From NCBI RefSeq assembly GCF_032062135.1, contig NC_092863.1, positions 17,827,926 to 17,891,925 on the forward strand: DNA of 64,000 nt, read 5' to 3'. Position numbers and translations under genes: made by a program. This stretch comes from Pyxicephalus adspersus (Eukaryota; Chordata; Amphibia; Anura; Pyxicephalidae). This document shows, one piece after another, positions 48,313 to 58,953 of the stretch (within the stretch, counting starts at the first letter, position 1; every line of letters starts with the position of its first letter). Below the pieces are notes generated by a model, which saw nothing but the letters and a program-made list of their open reading frames with translations, had not been told where the DNA came from and ran no database searches.

Positions 48313-50494
48313 ACTGTGTTCCTTATCAAATATTTTGTTTTCTGGATAAATCTTCATGCAGACAGTATTGAATCTATTTGTGCTGCTTGGTCTTTTAGCA
48401 CATACCCAGCCTGCTATAATTATTCTTTTAATAACAGAAACTGAACAAGTCATTTGCCAGGCTAGATGAACCTTGCCTGACTCCTCCATACTTGGGAATA
48501 CACTATTCAGTGGAACAGATTTGCATAAGTATAATAAAACTGTGTCAATATTGTAAAATGTTCACGAATTGCAGACACTGACGTATCTCCAGTAATTTGA
48601 TCTGCATCACTCAGGGCGTAGACAGAATTGATTTTGAGGAGAAGTCTATGTAGGACCAGCACAAAAGTAAGAGTTTCTAAAGTGACAGGGATTTGTCTGT
48701 TGGGTCTTTAGGTCATTGGTGAAACTAACACATAGGGTAACTAATCATCTTGTTTGTGATGGGTTTATGGTTAGGCTTTATGCCTAATATTTTTGTCATT
48801 TGGAGAACTCTAACCTCATCTTCATTTTTGGCCATTCATGGTGTCTCCTTTTTCTTTCTCGCGATTTGGCATTTATCTTATCTAAAACACTCCCCAGTGC
48901 TCTTTAAAAGCTTCCTCTTTCCCATTATATTCTGGTCTCATTTACAGATAGATAGACTCATAGCTTTATCAAGTCTTCTGGGTAACACTTGCCCTGTCCC
49001 AGTCCACCTGTTTTTTACTTGTTGCCCTACCTGCACTTTATTGCAGTGAAGGTGGTTCGAGAAAATCATGGGTCATTTGTTGACTACTTGGCCAACCTTT
49101 AGGGTTTTCAAGTCATTAAAGGGAGTATAGAGCTACAAAGTTCTCACTGATTTTGGTGTTTTTTTCCCCCATTGCCTTTGCAATCCTTTTGGTTAATTTT
49201 TCAAATTCAAACTCAGCCCGTGATGCACAACTTGCATTGCGGACCAATGGGCTTCCTAAAGTGGGGCTGGCCTATCTAAAAAAATGTAACTTCATAATCT
49301 CTGTTTAAGCAGCCAATCACTACCTCAGAAATTACCTCACTCACAAGGTACCTGCAAATGCCAAAGACACAGCAAGCTGGTTGATCTGGGGTACACCATT
49401 CCAGCAAGCACATTATCATAGTTCAGTGCTGAGACAAAGTTTCTCCTGCATGTGCACCCAAAGAGGACACCGCTATTGCCTATCTCTTGGCTCAGTCTTA
49501 GTTCAAACTGTTATGTGTTTCAAGCGACTCCATTGCACAAAAAAATTAATGCATAGTGTACAAGAGACCAATGCTTATAGTTGTCCCAAGATCACACTCA
49601 GGTAGAACCACAGTAGGCAAAGGCATCTCCAAAGTGGAGAATGCTCTCAGCAGGTGATGTATTGCAATATACTAAAGATAACAGACAAAAATAGAGAGAA
49701 TGGTATTAGAAATATTGTTCTTTTGCAGGATGCTTTCTTCTAGTAACATAGTCCTTTGGGAGTGGCTGACCTAAAGTCAATTTATTAGATAACATAAAAC
49801 CTGTATTATTCATCATTTCAACTTAAAGGACACCACCTCCCCGCTGCTATGCGTATCTGTGCAAACTATTTAGTGACAAATGAGTATGAAAGTTTGCAGA
49901 GGAGTGTCAAGTGTACATACTGTACTTGGCTTGCATTCTAACTGCACCTATCTTCTAAAAGGTTGTTGACATCATGCTGCCCTAGGCAATTGTAAACGAT
50001 GACACCAAGGCAGCAGACCATATGATGGCATGATATAGGCATGGTAAAAGCCTTGTACCCCCAACCTTATTCATCTCTTTAATTCACTGTGATAAGGATT
50101 GCAGTTGCTACAGAGAGACCTCACACTTTTTATTGTCTGCCTTTTCATCATATGGCTATTTAGAAGCATCACAAGCTCTACTTTATATGCAGAACTTTTA
50201 CAGTACAGCCAACCTAATCAGAGAAGATGTTCTGCGTCTTGAACAGTAGTGAGTCTTCTAACTCTGCTCAAAATCCCCCTTCCCTCTATAGCCTTTCTTA
50301 CTAAACCCGGAATTTCCATCACTGACCAGAGAGAACAGAAAGAGGAAAAGTTAGTAATGGCACTGTGGCTCAAGTGGTTAGGACTTTGCTTTGCAGATCT
50401 GGGACCTGGTCAGCACACTTTGTATGTTCTCCATGGTTTAGGTCAACTGGCTGAAATCGTCCCTGGTAAGTATAATAAAAAAAGCAACAAACAG
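48313..50494. other. Intergenic
   Basis: Nothing recognised on either strand. Confidence 0.55.
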
Positions 50495-50790
50495 CATGGT
50501 GGCTTAAAGGTTAGCACTCTGGCCTTTGCAGCGCTGGGTCCCAGATTCGAATCTCAGGTAGGACATTATCTGCATGGAGTTTGCAGGTCTCCCCATGTTT
50601 GTGTGGGTTTCCTCTGGGTACGCCACAATCCAAAAACATGCAGTTGACCTTAGTGACATATGACTATGGTAGGGACATTAGATTGTGAGCCCCTTTGAGT
50701 GACAGCTAGTGACATGACTATAGACTTTGTACAGCGCTGTGTAATATATTGGCGCTATATAACTCCTGAAAAATAATATTAATATCAAAG
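50495..50790 (+). repeat. Full tRNA-type SINE
   Basis: GGTGGCTTAAAGGTTAGCAC, box-B-like AGATTCGAATC, CCAAAAACATGCAGTTGACC, GACATTAGATTGTGAGCCCC and a CTATATAACTCC tail. Confidence 0.85.
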
Positions 50791-50869
50791 AGCCTGGGCA
50801 GCTGGGTGTGATGCGATAGGATTGTGCAAATGTAATAATAAGATGTAAACTAAATAAATAAACTTTGAA

Positions 50870-51190
50870 GCGGAATTAAAGTCCAGCTTGAGACATTTGT
50901 GAGCAGGCAGGTCTATATTGCCAAAAAGGACAGGCATATCCCTTCTGCAATAAAACCCTTACCTGGCTGATCTTCTTAAAAAAGCGGCCTGCCGGGACTA
51001 AATGAACTCCTACGTGAACGTGCGGCCGTTATGTCATCCTGGTTCGGCAGATGAAGATGGCCAAGATGAATAAACCTGGCAGCATACGGACAGGTGAAAA
51101 TATTAAAAAAATGGTGATCAGAGGGACATCACCTATCCCTTCTGTAATAAAGAGCTGCCTGGTTGCATTTTAGCTATATTTCACTTTAAA
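50870..51190. repeat. Dispersed repeat related to 11802-12058
   Basis: GGACAGGCATATCCCTTCTG and CAATAAAACCC, then a GC-rich middle and a mirrored ACCTATCCCTTCTGTAATAA near the right end. Probable MITE. Confidence 0.5.
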
Positions 51191-51517
51191 TAAGGAAAGT
51201 CTTTTTCTTCTGTGTTATTGCTGCAGATAAAAAAAAGCGTTGCACCAAAAATAGAATAAAGGAAGGTTATATATAGATTTATTTTCTAATGATACTTTTT
51301 AATTCAGAGGTTTGGTTTTGTTTCCTTAAATCCTGCTAGCCCAGGACTACCATTACTTTAAAATAATGCCTTATGTGTAACCATATGAAAAGCTGAATCT
51401 TGTGTGTGACAACACATCACGTGCGAATCCTTCAACAGATCCGAGCGTAAAAAAAAGTCTAGCCGACTCCCCTGGCCGCAGAGCCAGCGGATCATGCGCA
51501 GTGCGAGGCTGCTGAAG

Positions 51518-51536
51518 AAAGTGTGTCACTGGGGCA
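51518..51536 (+). promoter_or_regulatory. NR1D1: RevDR2 nuclear-receptor site
   Basis: AAAGTGTGTCACTGGGGCA: an A-rich flank and two half sites (GTGTCA, GGGGCA) spaced by 2. As I recall it, this is the same sequence as the human NR1D1 promoter RevDR2, through which REV-ERB represses and ROR/PPAR alpha activate. Confidence 0.8.
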
Positions 51537-51554
51537 CGAGGCTCTCCCTGGGGT

Positions 51555-51560
51555 CACGTG
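51555..51560 (+). promoter_or_regulatory. NR1D1: E-box CACGTG in NR1D1 promoter
   Basis: Canonical CLOCK/BMAL1 site in GGGTCACGTGGTCC, 18 bp after the RevDR2. Another is at 51418-51423. Confidence 0.7.
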
Positions 51561-52243
51561 GTCCTTGCTTCAATGCCGCGTGCCGGGCCCGGGGAGGACG
51601 GCAGCTTGTGCGCAGGCGCATTGCTGCAGTGTTAGTGTCAAACTGGCTAAAGCAAGCAGGAGGTGTGAGGGAGAGCATTGCAGAGCAAGGAGGGTGGAGA
51701 GTCAGGACGTGTATTCAGCTCTCTTCCTAGGCAAAAGGCAGGGTAGCTGCAGCAGTAGCTGTTTTGACAGGAGACACCGCAGAGCGAGCTGCATTCTCAT
51801 CTTACATACTGCACTCATTACTGATCGGGTTTTTTCTGTGCCGTCATATTGGCATTGGCTTTTTTAGCTGTATATGATTTTTGTACTGTCTGTGGACCTT
51901 TTTATTTTCTTCAATTAACTTGCAGATGTCATTGAGGGTGTGATCTGTTGCAGATTGCCTCTACTATTATTTTGTTTCCTATTTCAAAATATTTTGCAGA
52001 GGGCATCAGATCCGTCTCACCTCTGCTAAGGACACAGCTTCCAATAATTCATTACTCAGGAAGCTACAGGGTCGAAGGGATTTTTGTTTCCTTTACCAAT
52101 GCAGCAGCAGCTGGCATTTTTGTCTACAAATTGTCCATGTAAAAGGAATTATTATAGTGGATCTCTACACCCAGGAGGTATATAAAGGACATCGGGATTG
52201 CAATATTACAAGTGTTCCTGTGAATGATCTGGGGATTTCAGCC

Positions 52244-52274
52244 ATGACAACTATGGACTGCAGAAATAACACAG
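52244..52274 (+). CDS. NR1D1: NR1D1 coding exon 1 ([10 protein letters not shown])
   Basis: Start at ATG 52244, matching human MTTLDSNNNT. The frame stays open about 87 nt upstream without another ATG. Donor GTATGT, one base into a Gly codon. Confidence 0.93.
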
Positions 52275-55200
52275 GTATGTCAGTGCTGTATTCATTAATA
52301 TTCATTCACTGGCTGTGTGATGCTTGGCAAGAAATAAATCTTGTATTTCAGGTCTATATTAAATATTACATGTGTAGTCAATTATACTTGAAAAAGTATT
52401 CTATAGGAAATAGTTTCCATGTATATATAAATATTTGTCTAATCTGCCTTTAATACAGATTTGTTTCTACTCTACTTTTAGAATGTTGAAAGATTGGTTG
52501 TGATTCTAATTCATTTGTTATTATTGTTTATTTTGTCTTTTAGATTAGCACATTTGTGTGTCTATAAAAAATAATACTAATATGTGCTTATATTTAAAGG
52601 TATTAATGATGGCAGATATATCAAAGTTTAGGTTTGCTAGAAATCTAGTATGGTGTTTACGTCAATATGTAGAAGTTAATGTTTCAATAGGAGGGGATCC
52701 TGGCCTGCAGAGCTTGCAGTCACATGGAATTAGGGAAAGTAGGTCACCCAGGCTGTGTGTGAGCCAGATCCTCCCAGAGGCTTCACGTGTTCTCCCGCCC
52801 TAGCCATGTGCACAGTGTTTTCATTCCTGCTTCTCCATTCTTTGATCTCATTGGATAGTTATGGTCACGTTCATCCACTCCTTCTATGACATAACAGCTT
52901 CCCAGGACACGCCTTCATATGGGTCTGTTTCATGGAGAGTTAACAAGTTTTAGATTAGAAGTGATTTAATACAGAAACATTTCAATGTGTATAAAGATGT
53001 GTGACAGTGTAAAGATAAATCTACACATCTTGCTTGATCCCTAATAAATGCTTTTATGGAGCTGTAATGTTTGTGATCTGATCTAAACCCCATTCATAAA
53101 CTGGCTATATATATAACCATTACAGATCTCATTTGGGGGCCAGGGAGGAAGCTCTGATGGAAGTAGTCATGGTGAATAATAATTTGGGATGGTGAATTTT
53201 TTATGAATGATTTCGAATTTCAGGTTATCTCAATGCCCTCCATTTTGCACAGGCAGTTTTATCACTGTCTTTAGCTGGGGCAATGCCAGATTAATGCAAA
53301 CAAGAATTTTTTTGGGGGGATGATTGTGGCCTGGAGTTTAGAAACACTGTATTCCATTAGTCCATTCTGATACCTTGTTTAGATTGGGTTCAAACTTTAG
53401 TGACAATGTGTGTGGCTTGGGTTTGTAGTTCTTCAATGAAGGCAGGACCACAGCATGAGAAGCCACTTTACCAAAGTTGAAAAAAAAAGTATAAGCAAAA
53501 TTTTGGAAGTGGCTTCATACTGGTTTGTGCACTGACCATACAGCTTAAGTGATTGCTATGGGTAACACAGAGAGTTGTGCTGTCAGCAGTTTGGTATGTG
53601 ACAGAAGGGCTCAGTGTTTCACATGTCCAGTATGGAATAAGTGCCAGCACCGAACACGTTAAGTACACACAGGGTGGAGTTGTGTGATCAGCATTCCAGG
53701 ATTGGCCCCAGGCAGGGATGGGTGTGTGGCTCAGCAGTCCATGTGCAGTGGGAACACGTGGAGTGTATGCGTGAGGCAGGAGGAGATGAGTAACCTGAGG
53801 TCAGACAGTTAGTGTTCATTACATATGGCTGGACAGGCTTTATATAAGACAGGGATAGAGGAGCTAGGGAAAAGGGATATGGGTAAGTGACGGAGAGAGC
53901 CAGAATGAGGAGGGGGGACGAGGAAGGGACAGGTGGCAGGAGAAGGGGGTCCAGCATGGTCTAAACTGGGGAACTAGAAGAACTGTTACTAGATACAATC
54001 GGTAAACCGGTTACTGGACACGATCGATAAAGCGGTTACTGGACACGATCGATAAAGCGGTTACTGGACACGATCGATAAAGCGGTTACTGGACACGATC
54101 GATAAAGCGGTTACTGGACAAGATCGATAAAGCGGTTACTGGATAAGATCGATAAACCGGTTACTAGACAAGATCTATAAACCAGAGACTTCTATACCCA
54201 ATTTTTTTTTAAATTTTGAGTTTTCGAGCGTACTATCCCATAGAAACTGAACTTTCTCTGCCAAAGTCAGACATATTCTGATGTGTTATTGCACCTAGGA
54301 ATATGAATGCTTTTATAAATCAGGCCATGAGTCATAAGTTCAAAGTATGTTAACCCACAGCAAACAATCAGAGTTATGTGAGGGATAGCTAGTGTCATTT
54401 CCTAAAAATAAATCTGATTGCTGCGACTGAGTTTACTTCAGGTTTTATTGCTGCTTACATTGACCTATTGAGGAAGTCTGCTTAAAAAAAAAAGTATAAC
54501 TGGCGACTTTTTTTTTTTTTAAGATTTGGATTCAATACTGAAGGGTTAAAGTCTTGTCCGCTTTTTATTGTCGCTTGTTGACTCTGTACAACTGTCCTAA
54601 TCATAGGTTGGGAAACCCTAGAAGTGGATTTTACACAGTGCTTGGACTAGAGAATGGCTGAATTCCTTCTTTAGATATTTTTTTTTTTTCTCTAGGGTAC
54701 ATTTTCCCAACCTCCAGCCAGTTGTGACAGCCTAAAAACTTTGGCAGGGCTTTTCAGATTGGCCTATATTTCGTTAATGAAAATCTGCTAGAGGGAGTTC
54801 TTTAATTATTTCATATTGGCAGTTTATTTCTGATTACAAAGAGCCTTTTATAAAATATAAGGAGTGTACATAGTCATTTTGAAAGTAACTATCATATCAG
54901 ATGATCACCACAAGATAAAACAAGTTGGGTATATTTGCTTCTTTTGAGGTCTTTGACAAGGGGCCAAAAACATCAATGTTTGTTTTCAATACAAAAGCTC
55001 TGCTATAACTCCCATCTTTTTTTTATATTGCCATTTATATTATAACAACTGTCTCCTTTTCCAGCAAAAAAAAAAAGGAAAAATTAAAAAAAAAACAATA
55101 TGTTAGATAAGCATACTTGGTTTCTGATTTGAGCCACACTGACATGCATCATCTTGGGTATTTTAAATTGGATATGGTAATGACCTGAATAGACAGTTTC

Positions 55201-56794
55201 AATTTATTTTATGAACACAAGCAGAAAAATAATCAGGTATTTTCAATGAATAACTTAATGATATAACTTAATGATCACTTAATAACTGGCTGGAACAGAG
55301 CTGAGGCGCAGTTTGGCTAAACACGTCAACCTTAAGTGATAGATATTTTTTTCCCTATTTTTTTCAAATATGCATGAAAGATATTTGTTGTTCACATGAA
55401 AAGAAACCAGTACTCTTCATATCTGTATTTACCACCTGCTAATATATGATAGAAAGCAGAACTACAGTATAGATAGGCGTTTGGGACACCAGGCTGCTGC
55501 AATAGGAAAGTAATTTTGGGAACTGTATTAATAGATAATGCAGTGTGCTGGTATGGAGAATCATACAGGAAATTGCAATGCTCTCCCTGGTAATTTTGTA
55601 AATAGATGCCTATTGCTTCTCTTCAATTTTCTAAATTTACTGCACCATCTGCATTAATGTTAAAGATTAAGTCAGCCATCAATGCATTTTAATTAGGCAA
55701 CAGCATTTTACTAATATTTCAATAATGCAGCAAGCCATGGGATAAAGTCACGGCTTTGTGGCTTTAAAACCTGCAGGAACATGAATGGTTTTAATGTGTT
55801 GCAGATTTACAGTGCAATTCACACCAGGTTGCATTGGTGTCTGCTTTCTAAAAGTAGAATGTGTTGCATTACACTGCACAACATACTACAACACATGACA
55901 GTGGTGGTTATCTCCGGGAGTCTCGGGCTGGATTTACACCAAATAAGTTGCATTAAACCTTTATCTACGCTGAAAGCATGTGGTGTGTTACTATGTGGCC
56001 ATCCACGTGCATTAGTCCTGGCTGTTTACCCAACCCTAGCTACCCTAAGGGTAAGTGCTTACCCCTAAATGAATAAATCTGCTAAGGCATGTGGATGGTG
56101 AGGAGTACCACACTCTATGCCTTCAATGTGAGTGGACCGTTCAAGCATATTAAAATTTTTAATACATTTTTTTTACCAGTTTTGAACAAGTAGAAAGTAA
56201 ATTCTCCTTTTTTGCTTTTATTGCTAGGTGAAAATGAATTACATTCAGTGAGAGATTTGTGTTGCTGCAAAGCAAGCAAATCTGCAGTTTAGTTGACTTC
56301 TTGTAGCATTTGGAGCTAGCTACTAATGGTATTAATGGTATGCAGTGCAGCTTCCAATGATTATGATCCAATAATGATTTGGAACTGCATTGAGAAACAT
56401 TGTATCTAGTTATACAATTCCAAATAAAGGTTAGCAGAGAGGCTTGTATCAGCCATAGGTCTCTGCTGCATAGTTGCATGTGTGACACAGCCCTAACAGG
56501 CACACCATAAATGAACATGATATGCAGAAATAGTGTAGTTGAGCACTGGGGATCTAAAGGGAGGTCAGAATGAGGTTTTCATTGCCCATAGCAATGGCTG
56601 GAAAATAATGCCCAGGCTGGAAAATAATGACAGCCAAAACCTGGTTTATACTGCTAAAATGCTTACATTTTACTCACTGCAGATTTTACACGATTACGCT
56701 GAGGAAATGCTAGGTAGAATGCCATAATGTCTGCAATGTCATCATCAATGTGGCGGCGGTGCCACCCTGTGGGGACATAGCTGCGCAATGAACC

Positions 56795-56844
<50 letters not shown>

Positions 56845-58922
56845 GGCTTCTGCTTTGATCAATTTTCCCCAGGTATGTCTGCAGTATGAATCAATCACAT
56901 GTTTAATATAGGTGATTGTAAACAAGTGTCCTTCATACTTGACCAGTTTTATTGGCAACATGTATGTAATTTAACCTGTTTACAAATATAACCTATCACC
57001 GGAGCAGTCAACCATTAACAGGTTGAATTCCAGGCTTGTGGGTGGAAGGGAGTTCCTTTGCTGTCCTTTCCCTTCTGCATGTATTACCCAGAATTCTGAG
57101 CAGCGCCTGCAGTGCAGAGTCCCAGACTCCACCTTATGCGAGACATTAACCTTTCATTAACCAGTGTTCTACAGGGTTTGTGTAAAATCTACAGAAAATG
57201 TCTTTCTCTTTTCTTTACAAAGACATATTTGAAAACATCATCTACAAATGCCACACTAAAAAATTTTTCAATTCCGCTACACTATTGACATGTTTTAACG
57301 TGCATTGCCTTGGCATTCCTTTTATACAAATTGTGTATTTAAATACTTCAATGGCAATATGCAAGTCAGGGCAAATTGCCATGTGCAAGATTTTTATTCA
57401 TTTATTCATTTTGTCTGCATTAAAATAAATGTAGCAAAATTAATGACAAAGATTCCAATGTGAACAAGTCAATGAGATGTCAGAACTCCCCAGGGTTACA
57501 AGATCAGGCTTATTGCTGTTGCATTGTGTGGATCTCTTCACTTTTCATGCTTCTGATTAAGTATGCTGTTAGCAGAGATTTGACAGTTCAGAGTCACTGT
57601 GTTATTTGGAGACATGTATGCCAATATAAAATGCTATTCTTGGTAATTCCAAGACAAAATTGGGTTTGTATGTTGCATATTTTAGGCTATACCTCTGAAG
57701 TAGATGTAAGAATGCAATATATTAATTGAAGAAACTAGAAGATTTTGTGATAAAATTAGTGAAAATTGTTTGCAGTCCAGTTGTAATCTTTTGAAAAACA
57801 GATTGCATGTTCATTGTGAAAATGGCAAATTTATTCTGTGATGGGGTAGCTATGTCTGTTTACTTACCTTCTTCTATCTATTGTGTATTTCTAGGAGGCG
57901 TCATAAGCTATGTTGGTTCCAGTGGCTCCTCTCCCAGCCGGACCAGCCCTGTGTCTCTATACAGTGAATGCTCAACTGGGAGCCCTCAGGCTGGCACCAC
58001 ACACTATCCATCATACCTGCCACCTTCTCCAACCAACTCTTACAGTGCAAGTTCCTCCAGCTCAGCAGGGGAGACCTCTCCACTATCAACCTATAGCCTG
58101 GCTTCCTCTCCCGGGGGGCTTCATGTTGCCATGGATGACGGCAGCAGGGTGTCACCAAGCAAAACCTCCAGCAACATTACAAGTAAGTGAACCAAAAATA
58201 TATATTTAATAATATATAAGTCAATAAACCTGTCACAAACTTGAACTATTTATTCTGGGCAAATTGAACCTAAGGTGAAGTTCAGCAAAAACTGCATGTG
58301 TACAGAATCAGTTGATTCACACATGCATACTTGTCTATTTGTAGCAAATGCCACTCCATGCACCACCAAAAGGCACATAATCACATGACCTCTGCTAAAC
58401 CGGAAAATTGGTCAGTCTAAACATCCTTATCAGCAGAAGTCAAATGGACAAGTTCTGTTTCATTATGTGAGCAGCAGTAAAGGAAGAATATTCTCTCAAA
58501 AGTATTTCTGCCCCCCTAAGCTTTTATTTATCAGATTTTCAAGATGATGTCAAAATATAGGCCCAGTTAAAATGTGCTGGCCTATGTCTGTATGGCAACG
58601 CACACCAAATCTCTTTAATCATTCCAAGAGAAGAATTTTATATTTGATATTCTGAATACAGTGGTGTCTCCTAAACAAACAATTCGAACCTGAGAATAGC
58701 ATGACATGTGCCACATGATCTATGGCTCCTAACCTAATGATGTTTTATACTTATGACTATTTTTGTCTTTTGCAGAACTGAATGGGATGGTCTTGCTGTG
58801 TAAAGTCTGTGGTGATGTAGCCTCTGGATTTCACTATGGTGTACATGCCTGCGAAGGCTGCAAGGTGAGCTGGACTCAAAAGATGAACAATGATGATCGC
58901 TATAAAATTGAGTTGTGTGTGG

Positions 58923-58953
<31 letters not shown>

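Larger units (their letters stand above)
51410..52243 (+). promoter_or_regulatory. NR1D1: NR1D1 promoter and 5'UTR
   Basis: GC-rich relative to flanks. It contains CACGTG E-boxes at 51418-51423 and 51555-51560, a RevDR2 element at 51518-51536 and an NRF1-like TGCGCAGGCGCA at 51609-51620. By analogy with the human gene the start site should lie shortly after the RevDR2, leaving a 5'UTR of about 600-650 nt. A TATATAAAGG at 52179-52188, 56 bp before the ATG, could serve a second start. Confidence 0.7.
52275..57894. other. NR1D1: NR1D1 intron 1
   Basis: 5.6 kb, the longest NR1D1 intron. Holds the RORE/E-box module, further CACGTG sites at 53755 and 56004, the 25-bp tandem array at 53983-54182 and a (TA)n run at 56801-56840. 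None of the dispersed repeat families of the window was recognised here. Confidence 0.75.

Noticed and set aside
48750..49049. 99-residue hydrophobic frame resembling a membrane protein
   Set aside because: T-rich intergenic DNA gives Phe/Leu-rich frames by chance; no splice context or neighbours support it.
53790..53806. AGGTCA at 53799 as another RORE
   Set aside because: The base before AGGTCA is G and the upstream bases are not A/T-rich, so it does not meet the RORE consensus.
53983..54182. Regular 25-bp repeats as a CRISPR array
   Set aside because: Units are head to tail with no spacers, in a vertebrate intron.
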